A DNA stretch of 64,000 bases from Streptosporangium roseum DSM 43021 (GTDB lineage Bacteria > Actinomycetota > Actinomycetes > Streptosporangiales > Streptosporangiaceae): assembly GCF_000024865.1 (NCBI RefSeq), contig NC_013595.1:806001-870000 (forward strand), in the 5' to 3' direction. The notes under the pieces are model-generated. The model ran no database searches, was not told the DNA's origin, and was given only the letters and a program-made list of their open reading frames with translations. Position 1 is the first letter of the stretch; each line of letters opens with the position of its first letter. The translations under genes and the position numbers were made by a program. This document shows, piece by piece, positions 1 to 8,111 of the stretch.

Positions 1-1
1 G

Positions 2-361
2 CGGCGGATCGACGGCGATCCCGATCCGTACGTCTACCGGATCATCGCCAACACGCACGCCTCCTGGTGGCGGCGGCGCTGGCGGGGGGAGGTGCCCACC
101 GAGGTCCTGCCGGACCGGGCGGTCGCGGGCGACTTCACGAGCGACGTCGGCGACCGGGACGTGCTGTGGACGGCGATCAGCGAGCTGTCGGGCCGCCAGC
201 GGGCGGTGGTCGTCCTGCACTACTTCGAGGAGATGACCCTCGCCCAGGTGGCCGACGTGCTGGGGTGCTCTCTCGGAGCGGTGAAGAGCCAGCTCGGCAG
301 GGCTCTGGCCCGGCTACGGGTCGATCAGGGGGTTCGGACGATGACGGAGGCGAAGCGATGA
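2..361 (+). CDS. SigE-family RNA polymerase sigma factor, C-terminal part (start outside window)
   Basis: The open frame enters from the left edge, so the start and most of region 2 are missing. What remains begins with the end of region 2 (DPYVYRIIANTHASWWRRR) and ends with a sigma-70 region 4 helix-turn-helix: LSGRQRAVVVLHYFEEMT, then LAQVADVLGCSLGAVKSQ, which would bind the -35 element. The short spacing and the SWWRRR motif are typical of the SigE family of actinobacterial ECF-like factors. Its stop codon overlaps the ATG of the next gene (ATGA at 358-361), so the two are translationally coupled. The next gene is membrane-anchored and sits where an anti-sigma factor is usually found. The family is clear; the regulon is unknown. 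Confidence 0.9.
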   Translation, partial: RRIDGDPDPYVYRIIANTHASWWRRRWRGEVPTEVLPDRAVAGDFTSDVGDRDVLWTAISELSGRQRAVVVLHYFEEMTLAQVADVLGCSLGAVKSQLGRALARLRVDQGVRTMTEAKR

Positions 362-1161
362 CCCACACCGAACACGATCTGAAGGAACTGCTCGCGGAGC
401 GCAGCGAGGGCGGCAGCGGGGGCGCCGCCCGGCTGGAGGAGATCCTGCGCAGGGGCAGGGCGGTCCGGCGGAGGCGGAGGGCGGTGCGCACGGCCCTCGC
501 CGCGGGAGCGGTGGCGATCGGGGTGGTGTCGTCGCCGCTTCTCGGGGGCGGCGACGCGCGGCACACGGTGGCCGTCGACGTCGCGCCTACCGTGTCCCGT
601 GCACCTGAGCGACCCGAACCCGGCACATACCTGCCGGAGGCCCTCAAGGACATGTGGGGGCGGAAAATGTCCTTGATCCAGGCGCACAGGGCGGAGACCA
701 CGGGAGCCCCGTACACCCTGACGTTCACGCCGACCAGTCGCTTCACCGGATTCCGGGTCACCTGTGCCGACCCCAAGTCGTGGGTGGTCGTCACCACCAG
801 GACGAAACACGAGCCCTCGGGGACGGTCGGCGATTCCTGCCCGTCCGATGTGCCGCCCCTGAAGGGCGACGGGCTCAACCGGATGGGGCCGCAGCACGAC
901 GAGAAGTCGGCTCCCGCCGACTGGACACGGAAGGAGCAGACGGTCACCGTCTGGGTGCTCCCCTCCGACGCCCCCGTCATCAGCATGTCCGACATGGTGC
1001 GCAAGGGGTGCAAGCCGGTGGGCAGGAAGATCCGCAAGTGCGACGGGAAGTATCCCATGACGGCCCTCATGGATCCGAAGATCGTCAAGCGGCTGACGGC
1101 GGAGATGGGGACCAGGCCGGGGCGCTGGGCGGTCGGAGTCTACGACCAACCCGCGTCCTGA
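358..1161 (+). CDS. Single-pass membrane protein coupled to sigma factor (possible anti-sigma factor)
   Basis: 267 residues starting at the ATG that overlaps the sigma-factor stop. A cytoplasmic N-terminus of about 40 residues (MTHTEHDLKELLAER) is followed by an arginine-rich stretch (GRAVRRRRRAVRT) and one hydrophobic segment (about residues 43-60, ALAAGAVAIGVVSSPLL). The rest is predicted extracytoplasmic, with four cysteines. This is the topology and position of the membrane partner that often follows SigE-type sigma genes in actinobacteria. I see no ZAS zinc motif (HxxxCxxC), so it is not a classical zinc anti-sigma factor. Anti-sigma function is inferred from context only. A strong hairpin follows the stop. 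Confidence 0.8.
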   Translation: MTHTEHDLKELLAERSEGGSGGAARLEEILRRGRAVRRRRRAVRTALAAGAVAIGVVSSPLLGGGDARHTVAVDVAPTVSRAPERPEPGTYLPEALKDMWGRKMSLIQAHRAETTGAPYTLTFTPTSRFTGFRVTCADPKSWVVVTTRTKHEPSGTVGDSCPSDVPPLKGDGLNRMGPQHDEKSAPADWTRKEQTVTVWVLPSDAPVISMSDMVRKGCKPVGRKIRKCDGKYPMTALMDPKIVKRLTAEMGTRPGRWAVGVYDQPAS

Positions 1162-1177
1162 CGCTCGTGCCCGTGTA

Positions 1178-1204
1178 CGGCCCCGCCTCACTGAGGCGGG
1201 GCCG
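1178..1204. terminator. Bidirectional terminator hairpin between convergent genes
   Basis: CGGCCCCGCCTCA and TGAGGCGGGGCCG form a 13-bp perfect inverted repeat around one central base. It lies between the stop of the sigma-partner gene (1161) and the stop of the convergent M28 peptidase gene (1213), so it can terminate both. There is no U-run, as is usual in high-GC actinobacteria. Confidence 0.75.
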
Positions 1205-1212
1205 TGTTCCCG

Positions 1213-2721
1213 CTACCGGGTGATCTTGACGTCGTCGACGCCGGCCTCGACGAGCGAGGCACCGGAGGCGTCGGCGGCCTCGATGAGGATCCGGACGCTC
1301 TGCCCGGCGTAGGAGGAGATGTCCACGTCGGCCACGGCCCAGGCGCCGTTGCGGTTGGTGGCGGCGCCGAGCTGCTGGAAGACCTGGGTGGTGGTGGAGC
1401 CGACGACCTTGACGCGCAGGTAGTCGGCGCTGGAGGCGTTGGAGCCGTGGGCCAGGTACCAGGAGAAGTTCAGCTTGAGCGTTCCGCCGGTGGGCAGGGT
1501 GACGGCCGGCGACTGGATGGTCGTGGTGCCGCCGTCGATGTCGTGGTCTCCGGCGGAGGCGCCGGCCAGCCGTCCGGTGACCAGGTCGTTGCTGCCGCTG
1601 ACGGTGGTGCCGAGCTGCTTGGCGCCGCTGGAGGTGGTGGCCTCGGGGTCACCGCGCTCCCACCGGCCGAGGGTGGCGGTGTCGGTGCCGCCGGGGTTGG
1701 CGGTCCAGCCGGTCGCCGTCTCGAAGGTGTCCTGCCAGACGGTCACCGGCGGGGTGGCCGTGGCGGTCGTCCACACCGCGTAGGCGATCGCGTCGGCGTT
1801 GCGGTTCAGCGCGGTGTCGTTGATGTTCGTCGTGGTGTCGCACGCCCGGTGGTAGCAGGGGTCGAACGCCTGCCCCGCCGTACCGCCCCAGAGGGTGGCC
1901 TGGGCGCTGGACTTGATGCCCTCCGCGCCGGTGAACGTGCCGCCCGCGGGGATGCCGACGCTGATGAACGGCCCGTAGTCGGAGCGGCCGTCGAAGTCGG
2001 TGCCACGGGTGGCCACGCCGATCGAGGTGAAGTAGGCCTGGAGCGTCGCCTCCAGCTGGGCGGAGCCCGCCGGGCCGGGGCCCGAGCCGACGCCGTCGGA
2101 GTTGTCGCCGTCGTAGACGAAGTAACCGGCGTTGGGGGAGCCCACCATGTCGAAGTTCAGGTAGCCCTTGACCTTGGCCCGTTCGGCGGCCGGGAGGTTG
2201 GTGACGTAGTACTGCGAGCCGCGCAGGCCCAGTTCCTCGGCGCCCCACCAGGCGAAGCGGAGGTGTTTGGTGGGCGCCAGGGCCTGGCGGGAGACCTCCA
2301 GCGCGGTCTCCAGAATGGCGGCGCTGCCGGAGCCGTTGTCGTTGATGCCCGGCCCCGCGGTCACGCTGTCGAGGTGCGCGCCGACCATGAGGATGTCGTT
2401 CGGGTCGCCGCCGGGCCAGTCGGCGATGACGTTGTAGCCGGTGGCGCCGTTGTAGGTGAACGACTGCAGGGTGGTGGTGAACCCGGCGCCGTCGAGCAGG
2501 CCCTTGACGTAGTTCGCCGAGGCCAGATAGCCGGGGCGGCCGTGGGCGCGGTTGCCGCCGTTGGCGGTGGCGATGGACTGGAGCTGGGTGAGGTGTGCTT
2601 TCACGTTGGCGAGTGAGATGTCCGGTGGGACGGCTGCCGACGCGGCCGACGCGGCCGGCGCGGTGAGCGCCAGGGGGATGGCCAGGATCGCCGCCATCCC
2701 GATGGTCCACAGGTTGCGCAT
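1213..2721 (-). CDS. Secreted M28 family aminopeptidase with C-terminal beta-sandwich domain
   Basis: 502 residues. Zinc exopeptidase of the Streptomyces griseus aminopeptidase type (M28), removing N-terminal residues from peptides outside the cell. A Sec signal peptide (about residues 1-26, ending PAASA) is followed by the catalytic domain. Visible ligands and catalytic residues: H116 (GAHLDS), D128 (DNGSGS), E162/E163 (WGAEELG), D191 (NFDMVGS) and H291 (CYHRACD). After about residue 320 comes an extra domain of roughly 175 residues that looks like an MAM/jelly-roll beta-sandwich, perhaps for substrate binding. The ATG at 2721 is preferred over the adjacent ATG at 2724 because GAGGAG then sits 4 nt upstream rather than 1. 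It lies 147 bp downstream of a second M28 gene on the same strand. Confidence 0.9.
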   Translation of the reverse strand: MRNLWTIGMAAILAIPLALTAPAASAASAAVPPDISLANVKAHLTQLQSIATANGGNRAHGRPGYLASANYVKGLLDGAGFTTTLQSFTYNGATGYNVIADWPGGDPNDILMVGAHLDSVTAGPGINDNGSGSAAILETALEVSRQALAPTKHLRFAWWGAEELGLRGSQYYVTNLPAAERAKVKGYLNFDMVGSPNAGYFVYDGDNSDGVGSGPGPAGSAQLEATLQAYFTSIGVATRGTDFDGRSDYGPFISVGIPAGGTFTGAEGIKSSAQATLWGGTAGQAFDPCYHRACDTTTNINDTALNRNADAIAYAVWTTATATPPVTVWQDTFETATGWTANPGGTDTATLGRWERGDPEATTSSGAKQLGTTVSGSNDLVTGRLAGASAGDHDIDGGTTTIQSPAVTLPTGGTLKLNFSWYLAHGSNASSADYLRVKVVGSTTTQVFQQLGAATNRNGAWAVADVDISSYAGQSVRILIEAADASGASLVEAGVDDVKITR

Positions 2722-2868
2722 CATGCTCCTCGGGTTGTGAGGTGTGGGGGTCCCCCGAGCGGCGCGCACCTGGCGGGTGCGCGCCGTACAGCGTGGTGGT
2801 GCGCTTGGGTGGTGTCCTCCGGATCCGCCGCCTGCGATGGCCGTCAGGTGGGATCCGCGGGACACGGG

Positions 2869-4413
2869 TCAGCGGGCCGCGTCCTCCGGCGTCCGCTTGG
2901 CGGCCGCGGCCGACCTCGCGAGGGAGGCGGCGTCGCGGTCGGGGATCGTGGACAGGTCGTAGGCGTAGAAGGCGGTGGAGTAGCCGATCGCCCGCGAGTT
3001 GCGGTCCAGCGCGGCGGCGTTGATGTTGGTGATGGTGTCGCAGGCGGCGTGGTAGCAGGGGTCGTAGGGGGCGTCCGCCGTACCGCCGAACGTGGCGGCC
3101 TCCTCGGCGGTCTTGATGCCTTCGGCGCCGGTGAAGATGCCGCCGGCCGGGATGCCCGTCGCGATGAACGCGCCGTAGTCGGAGCGGCCGCTGAAGTCGG
3201 TCCCCTTGAAGCCCAGGCCACGCTTGCCGTAGAACTTCTCGAACAGTTTCTCGATCTCCGCGGATCCGGCCGGGCCCGCTCCGGCGCCCTCGGCGTCGGA
3301 GTCGTCGCCGTCGTAGAGGAAGGTGACGTCGTTCGGCGAGGCGATCATGTCGAAGTTCAGGTAGAGCCGGATCTTGTCCCGCTCGGCCTGGGACAGCCCC
3401 GCGACGTACTGGTCGGAGCCGAGCAGGCCCAGCTCCTCGGCGCCCCAGAAGGCGAACCGCACCTTGTTCTTGGTGGGCAGGTAGGCCAGCTTCAGCGCGG
3501 TCTCCAGGATGGCGGCGCTGCCGGAGCCGTTGTCGTTGATGCCGGGGCCCTCGGTGACGCCGTCCAGGTGGGCGCCGACCATCACGACCTCGCCCTTCTT
3601 GCCCCACAGGGAGTCGGCGATGAGGTTCTTGGTCTGGCCGACCGTGGTCTTGGCGTCGACCTTCAGGCGGACGGTCGTGCCCGGGGTGTCGGCCAGGTCG
3701 AGGCCGACGGTGGTGCTGGCGAAGACGATCGGGAAGCCGAAGCGCCACTCGCGGATGTCGAACGCGAACGGGTCGGTACGGCCCGGCTGACCCTCGTTGA
3801 AGAAGATCACGCCGGCCGCGCCCGCCGCCTTCGCGTTCGTGGCCTTGTCGACGAACGCGCAGGTGCCTCGCTGGATGAGGGCGATCCGGCCCGGCACGAA
3901 CCCGGCGAAGTCGGCGGCCTCGCAGCCCGCGGTGGAGGTGTTGGGGGTGCCGGGCACCGGGATCACCGCGTCGACCACCTGGACCTGCGCGGTGACGTCA
4001 CCGGGACTTGAGGAGACCACGGTGACGAAGTCGGCGGGGTTGGCGTAGGACTTGGCCTCCGGCGTCACCTGCTGCAGGACCGACGGGGAGAACTCCTCCC
4101 AGCTGACCGGGAACTCCACGTCGGTGGTGGAGACCTTGTAGCCGGCCCGCCGCAGCTTGTCCTGCACGTAGGCGAGGGAGGCGTCGTATCCGGGCGTGCC
4201 CGCGGCGCGGGTGCCGCCGTTGGCGTCGGCGATCTGCTGGAACCTGTCGAGATGCTTCTTGACGTTCTTGCCCTTGACCTGGGAGGACAGGGCGTTGGCC
4301 AGGACATCGGGGATGTCGGCCGTGGTCGCGCTCGCCGGCGGGGTGAAGGCGAGCGGAAGGGTGACGGCCGTGACCAGGGTGACGGTCCGGACCAGGTTGC
4401 GTCGTAGGCGCAT
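2869..4413 (-). CDS. Secreted M28 family aminopeptidase with inserted PA domain
   Basis: 514 residues, a paralogue of the next gene downstream. Signal peptide about residues 1-29 (MRLRRNLVRTVTLVTAVTLP, ending PASA). A protease-associated (PA) domain occupies about residues 120-240, with the DFAGFVPGRIALIQRGTCAF and AAGVIFFNEG motifs. The M28 catalytic part carries H282 (GAHLDG), D294 (DNGSGS), E326/E327 (WGAEELG), D355 (NFDMIAS) and H455 (CYHAACD). There is no C-terminal beta-sandwich, unlike its neighbour. AGGAG lies 5 nt before the ATG; the frame is open further upstream, but no secretion signal would result from those starts. Tandem secreted aminopeptidases fit extracellular protein utilisation. 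Confidence 0.9.
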   Translation of the reverse strand: MRLRRNLVRTVTLVTAVTLPLAFTPPASATTADIPDVLANALSSQVKGKNVKKHLDRFQQIADANGGTRAAGTPGYDASLAYVQDKLRRAGYKVSTTDVEFPVSWEEFSPSVLQQVTPEAKSYANPADFVTVVSSSPGDVTAQVQVVDAVIPVPGTPNTSTAGCEAADFAGFVPGRIALIQRGTCAFVDKATNAKAAGAAGVIFFNEGQPGRTDPFAFDIREWRFGFPIVFASTTVGLDLADTPGTTVRLKVDAKTTVGQTKNLIADSLWGKKGEVVMVGAHLDGVTEGPGINDNGSGSAAILETALKLAYLPTKNKVRFAFWGAEELGLLGSDQYVAGLSQAERDKIRLYLNFDMIASPNDVTFLYDGDDSDAEGAGAGPAGSAEIEKLFEKFYGKRGLGFKGTDFSGRSDYGAFIATGIPAGGIFTGAEGIKTAEEAATFGGTADAPYDPCYHAACDTITNINAAALDRNSRAIGYSTAFYAYDLSTIPDRDAASLARSAAAAKRTPEDAAR

Positions 4414-4629
4414 AACGCTCCTCGGGGAGTGGAACTCGGGGGCCCCATGCCTTGCTAAGGCGGAACGTACCGTGATCAACGACCTTCGCCTAGGCCCATT
4501 GACAGTGAGTCGCCCGATCCGTTCGGCTCGTGCCCGACCCTGACAGGGTTTTCTCAGGGATGTCCGGGGAACGGGGAGGACTTCGCCCTTCGTTTGGACA
4601 GGTGAAGAACAACCATCCGGGGAGACAAA

Positions 4630-4815
4630 ATGCGCCGTTCGAGAAACCACAAGATCATCGCCGGAGTCTGCGGGGGGATCGCCGACAGCCTCGGCTGGTC
4701 GCCCACGGTCGTCCGGGTGCTGTGGCTGCTGCTCTCGCTCATCCCGGGTCCGCTCTGGGTCGCCTACGTGATCATGTGGATCCTCGTCCCCAAGGCTCCC
4801 GCAGTCCGATACTGA
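4630..4815 (+). CDS. PspC domain membrane protein
   Basis: 61 residues, nearly all of it a PspC domain: RRSRNHKIIAGVCGGIADSL, then a hydrophobic segment (VLWLLLSLIPGPLWVAYVIM) ending in WILVPKA, the usual PspC signature. Small stand-alone PspC proteins are membrane proteins linked in other bacteria to envelope-stress signalling; the role here is not shown. A GGGGAG ribosome site lies 5 nt before the ATG. It is 15 bp upstream of lipB on the same strand and may be co-transcribed with it. The 216-bp gap to the divergent peptidase gene must hold promoters in both directions, but I see no clear element there. Confidence 0.85.
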   Translation: MRRSRNHKIIAGVCGGIADSLGWSPTVVRVLWLLLSLIPGPLWVAYVIMWILVPKAPAVRY

Positions 4816-4830
4816 AAATAAGGTGGGGGC

Positions 4831-5478
4831 ATGAGGCAACGTCCCCTGTCACTGATCCAGGACGACCTGGTCGACTACGAGAAGGCCATGGAGCAGATGA
4901 CCGAGCTGGTCGGTCGACGGCAGCGCGACGAGCGCCCCGACACGCTCTGGCTCCTCAGTCACCCGCAGGTCTACACCATCGGCAGGCGCACGCCGGAGCA
5001 GCATCTGCCCGACCCGTCCCACGGCATCCCGGTCGTGAGCACGGGTCGCGGCGGGCAGCTCACCTACCACGGCCCCGGCCAGCTCGTGGGGTATCTGATC
5101 GTCAAGCTCGGTGAGGACGAGGGGATCGTCGACTACGTCCGCGAGGTCGAGCTCCGGCTCGTCCGCGCGCTCGGCGCGCTCGGCATCCCGGCCGAGCGCC
5201 GTGACACCCCGCCCGGCTCCGAGCTGCTCACCGGCGTGTGGACGACGGAGACGGGCCGGAAGATCGTCTCGATCGGCATGCGGCAGAGCCGCGGCGTGAC
5301 CAGCCACGGGTTCGCCCTCAACGTCGAGGGCGACCTCACCCCGTGGAACTGGGCGGTGGCCTGCGGCATGCCCGAGGTCGACATGACCTCGCTGAACCGG
5401 GAGTCCCGCACGTCCTCCGCCACCGGAGCCATGGACCGGGTCCGGGCCGCGGTGGCGGAGGCCTTCGAGGCGGCCTGA
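4831..5478 (+). CDS. lipB: Octanoyltransferase LipB
   Basis: 215 residues. Transfers octanoyl from acyl carrier protein to the lipoyl domains of 2-oxoacid dehydrogenases and the glycine-cleavage H protein, the first step of lipoate synthesis. The family signature is complete: the TGRGGQLTYHGPGQLVGY block (about residues 71-88), the catalytic lysine K144 in GRKIVSIG, SHGFALNV, and the acyl-thioester cysteine C178 in VACGM. Length is normal. AGGTGGGGG precedes the ATG. The usual partner lipA is not visible in the window. Its stop codon directly abuts the stop of the convergent permease gene with no base between them. Confidence 0.96.
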   Translation: MRQRPLSLIQDDLVDYEKAMEQMTELVGRRQRDERPDTLWLLSHPQVYTIGRRTPEQHLPDPSHGIPVVSTGRGGQLTYHGPGQLVGYLIVKLGEDEGIVDYVREVELRLVRALGALGIPAERRDTPPGSELLTGVWTTETGRKIVSIGMRQSRGVTSHGFALNVEGDLTPWNWAVACGMPEVDMTSLNRESRTSSATGAMDRVRAAVAEAFEAA

Positions 5479-7044
5479 TCAGGCGGCCGGCTGCTGATCC
5501 TCGTCGACCGTACGGCGCGGCCCGGTGAACCAGTGCCGGGCCGACAGCGCCCACCACAGGCCCACGGCGAGGACCATCACCCCGACCACGATCGGCGAGT
5601 AGTTGACCGCGGTCCAGGTGAACGTCTCGTCCCCCGGCGTGGCGGGGTCGTCCTTGTTGAACGGCACCCCCGCCGGGGCGAGCGGCATGATGAAGTAGAT
5701 CGAGATCACGATGATCTCGATGACGGCGATCCAGCACATGACCTTGTACTTCGCGCCCAGCGTCCACGGGCCGGGCTGGAAGCGGTCACCCATCCTCAGC
5801 CGGAGCCAGATCGGGATGGCGAAGGCGATGTAGAGGCCGATGACCGCGACAGAGACGACCGCGTAGAACGCCAGCGGGGTGCCGGTCGGGGCCTTGTAGA
5901 GGGCGGGGAGGGTCAGGATGAGGGCCGCGACGCAGCCGAACACGATCGCGTTGACCGGCGTCCGGTTCTTGTTGACCTTCGACCAGAGCCGCCAGCCGGG
6001 GATGGCGCCGTCCCGCGAGAACGCGTAGGTCATCCGGGACATCGAGGTCACGCAGCTCATCCCGCAGAAGAACTGCCCGATCGTGGAGATTCCGAAGATC
6101 ACCGTGGCCAGGACCGGGGTGAGCGACGAGGTGAAGATGGCCCCCACGAAGCCGAACTCCTTGTTGACCGCGTCCACGTCGGTGGCCGCGAAGAGGAACG
6201 CCAGCAGCAGGACCCAGCCGCCGATCGCGGAGTAGAAGATCGACTGCCAGAGCCCGCGGGCCGCCGCCTTCGAGGCGCCATGGGTCTCCTCCGAGACGTG
6301 CGCGCAGGCGTCGAAGCCGGTGATCGTGTACTGGGTCAGCAGGAAGCCGAGCGGCAGCACGTAGAACCAGAACGAGGTGTCGGAGAAGCCGGAGTTGTTG
6401 AAGCGCTCGGTGAACACGAACGACATCGACTGGTGGCTGTCCGGTCCGAAGATCAGGATCGCCACCACCACGGCCGCCCCGAACACGTGCCACCACACCG
6501 AGACGTTCTGCAGCAGGGAGATCAGCCGGTGGCTGAAGATGTTGATCAGCGCGTGCAGCACCAGGATGACCGTGAAGAGGATGAAGGTGTTGCCCAGGGA
6601 GATCTCGAAGCCCTCGGCGAACCGGTTGATCGTGATGTTCATGAACGTCGCGCAGCCGTAGTCCACCGAGGCGGTCACCGCGACCAGCCCGACGAGGTTG
6701 AACCACCCGGTGAACCAGCCGTGGACCGGCCTGCCCATCTTGGCGGCCCACCAGTAGATGCCGCCGGCGGTCGGATAGGCCGATACCAGCTCCGACATGC
6801 ACAGGCCGATGATCAGAATGAAGATCGAGATCAGTGGCCAGCCCCACGAGATGGCGATCGGCCCGCCGTTGTTCCAGGCCTGGCCGAAGGTGGTGAAACA
6901 CCCGGCCAGGATGGAGATGATCGAGAAGGAGATGGCGAAGTTGGAGAAGCCGCTCCAGGTGCGGGAGAGCTCCTGTTTGTAGCCGAGCTCGGCGAGCCTC
7001 CTGGCATCCGCGTCCGCGTCCGCGGGTGGCACTGGCTTGGTCAT
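5479..7044 (-). CDS. Amino acid permease (APC superfamily)
   Basis: 521 residues with about 12 hydrophobic segments. The N-terminal block LGYKQELSRTWSGFSNFAIS and the helix 1-2 region resemble the GABA/choline-type amino-acid permeases of the APC superfamily (UGA4/BAT1-like), which import amino acids or amines with protons. GFDACAHVSEET in the middle is the conserved APC loop motif. AAGGAGG lies 5 nt before the ATG. The gene is 17 bp downstream of the choline-kinase-like gene, evidently one operon, divergent from a dimethylglycine-dehydrogenase-like flavoprotein. The context suggests import of a choline-, betaine- or glycine-related amine; the exact substrate cannot be read from sequence. Confidence 0.9.
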   Translation of the reverse strand: MTKPVPPADADADARRLAELGYKQELSRTWSGFSNFAISFSIISILAGCFTTFGQAWNNGGPIAISWGWPLISIFILIIGLCMSELVSAYPTAGGIYWWAAKMGRPVHGWFTGWFNLVGLVAVTASVDYGCATFMNITINRFAEGFEISLGNTFILFTVILVLHALINIFSHRLISLLQNVSVWWHVFGAAVVVAILIFGPDSHQSMSFVFTERFNNSGFSDTSFWFYVLPLGFLLTQYTITGFDACAHVSEETHGASKAAARGLWQSIFYSAIGGWVLLLAFLFAATDVDAVNKEFGFVGAIFTSSLTPVLATVIFGISTIGQFFCGMSCVTSMSRMTYAFSRDGAIPGWRLWSKVNKNRTPVNAIVFGCVAALILTLPALYKAPTGTPLAFYAVVSVAVIGLYIAFAIPIWLRLRMGDRFQPGPWTLGAKYKVMCWIAVIEIIVISIYFIMPLAPAGVPFNKDDPATPGDETFTWTAVNYSPIVVGVMVLAVGLWWALSARHWFTGPRRTVDEDQQPAA

Positions 7045-7061
7045 TCAAGCCTCCTTGCGTC

Positions 7062-8036
7062 TTACATGGGGGGTCTTACCCGGTGGCCCGGGGGGTCATC
7101 CGGGGGTGGGCCGTCCGGGTTGCCGGGCGCGCGCCCGCCCCGGACGTCGTCGACGAGCCGTCCGAACCCCGGATCGTCCAGGTCCCGTACGGCGCGCGCG
7201 AACTTGTCGGCCGCCTCCGCGTCGTAGTCGAAGTCGGCCGCGGCCGCCTGCTCGCGCAGCAGCCCGTGGTGCACGGAGAACCAGAGGGACCAGGTCAGGT
7301 TGGACATGATCAGGTTGAGCCGCACCCTCGCGATCAGCCGAGGGTCGTCCTCGCCGAAGTAGGCGCGGGCCAGCCGGCCGGCCAGGTCCGGGTCGTAGTC
7401 CGCCTCGGCGGCGATGTCGCCCAGCTCGAAGGCCGGGTCGTTGTTCCCGGAGAGCTGGTAGTCCACGATCCTGATCTCCGTGCCGCACCGGATGAGGTTC
7501 CCCGGCAGCAGGTCGTTGTGGCAGGGCACGGCCGGCAGCGGGTGGGCGGCCAGCGCGCGCTCGATGCGCGCCACCGCCGGGAGCCGGTCCTCGTAACCGT
7601 CGGGTACGCGCAGTCCGTGGGTATGGCAGAGGGTGAGGAACTCCTCAAGCTTGCGGAAGATGGAGAAGTCGTTGACGAACCGGGGCCCGGCGTGCAGGCG
7701 GCGGCAGGCCGCCGCGATCGGCTCGGGGAGCGTCCGCACGTCGCGCGCGTCCAGGGTGGCGCCGTCGAGATACTCCAGCAGCAGGGCGCCGGGCATGCGG
7801 TACAGGATCCGCGGGCCGACCCCGGCCTCGGCCGCGCGGAGCGTGTTGGCGATCTCCTGGTCGATGGGGATGCCGAGGCCCGCCTGCGAGACGCGCGGAT
7901 CGAGCACCCGCAGCAGCCAGTGCTGCCCGTCGGCCGCGTCCAGCCGGGCGATCCGATGGCTGAGCCCACCCTTGATCGGCGTCTCGGTGACGGGCTGCCC
8001 GGCCCATCTGCGGACGTCTGCGAGAGCATCTGGCAT
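7062..8036 (-). CDS. Choline-kinase-like / aminoglycoside phosphotransferase family protein
   Basis: 324 residues. Protein-kinase-like small-molecule phosphotransferase. Features: PIKGGLSHRI nucleotide loop near residue 22, ALLLEYLDG hinge (about 105), Brenner motif PCHNDLLPGNLI (about 170) with the catalytic Asp, and the metal-binding block IVDYQLSGNNDPAFELGD (about 187). The NNDPAFELG form is that of the choline/ethanolamine kinase branch rather than true aminoglycoside kinases. AAAGGAG precedes the ATG by 6 nt. First gene of an operon with the amino-acid permease, and divergent (75 bp) from a flavoprotein acting on methylated amines, so an amino-alcohol substrate is plausible. The C-terminal tail is proline-rich and probably disordered. 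Confidence 0.85.
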   Translation of the reverse strand: MPDALADVRRWAGQPVTETPIKGGLSHRIARLDAADGQHWLLRVLDPRVSQAGLGIPIDQEIANTLRAAEAGVGPRILYRMPGALLLEYLDGATLDARDVRTLPEPIAAACRRLHAGPRFVNDFSIFRKLEEFLTLCHTHGLRVPDGYEDRLPAVARIERALAAHPLPAVPCHNDLLPGNLIRCGTEIRIVDYQLSGNNDPAFELGDIAAEADYDPDLAGRLARAYFGEDDPRLIARVRLNLIMSNLTWSLWFSVHHGLLREQAAAADFDYDAEAADKFARAVRDLDDPGFGRLVDDVRGGRAPGNPDGPPPDDPPGHRVRPPM

Positions 8037-8111
8037 GCCGCACTCCTTTGGCCTACCTTCAGACCATTGATCCGATTATGCGGACGAGTTGTTACAGAGG
8101 GGTTGCCGACC

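Noticed and set aside
1204..2616. Long plus-strand open frame opposite the M28 gene (470 codons)
   Set aside because: It is a shadow frame of high-GC coding DNA: Gly/Val/Ala/Arg-rich, no domain, while the minus-strand frame has full M28 motifs.
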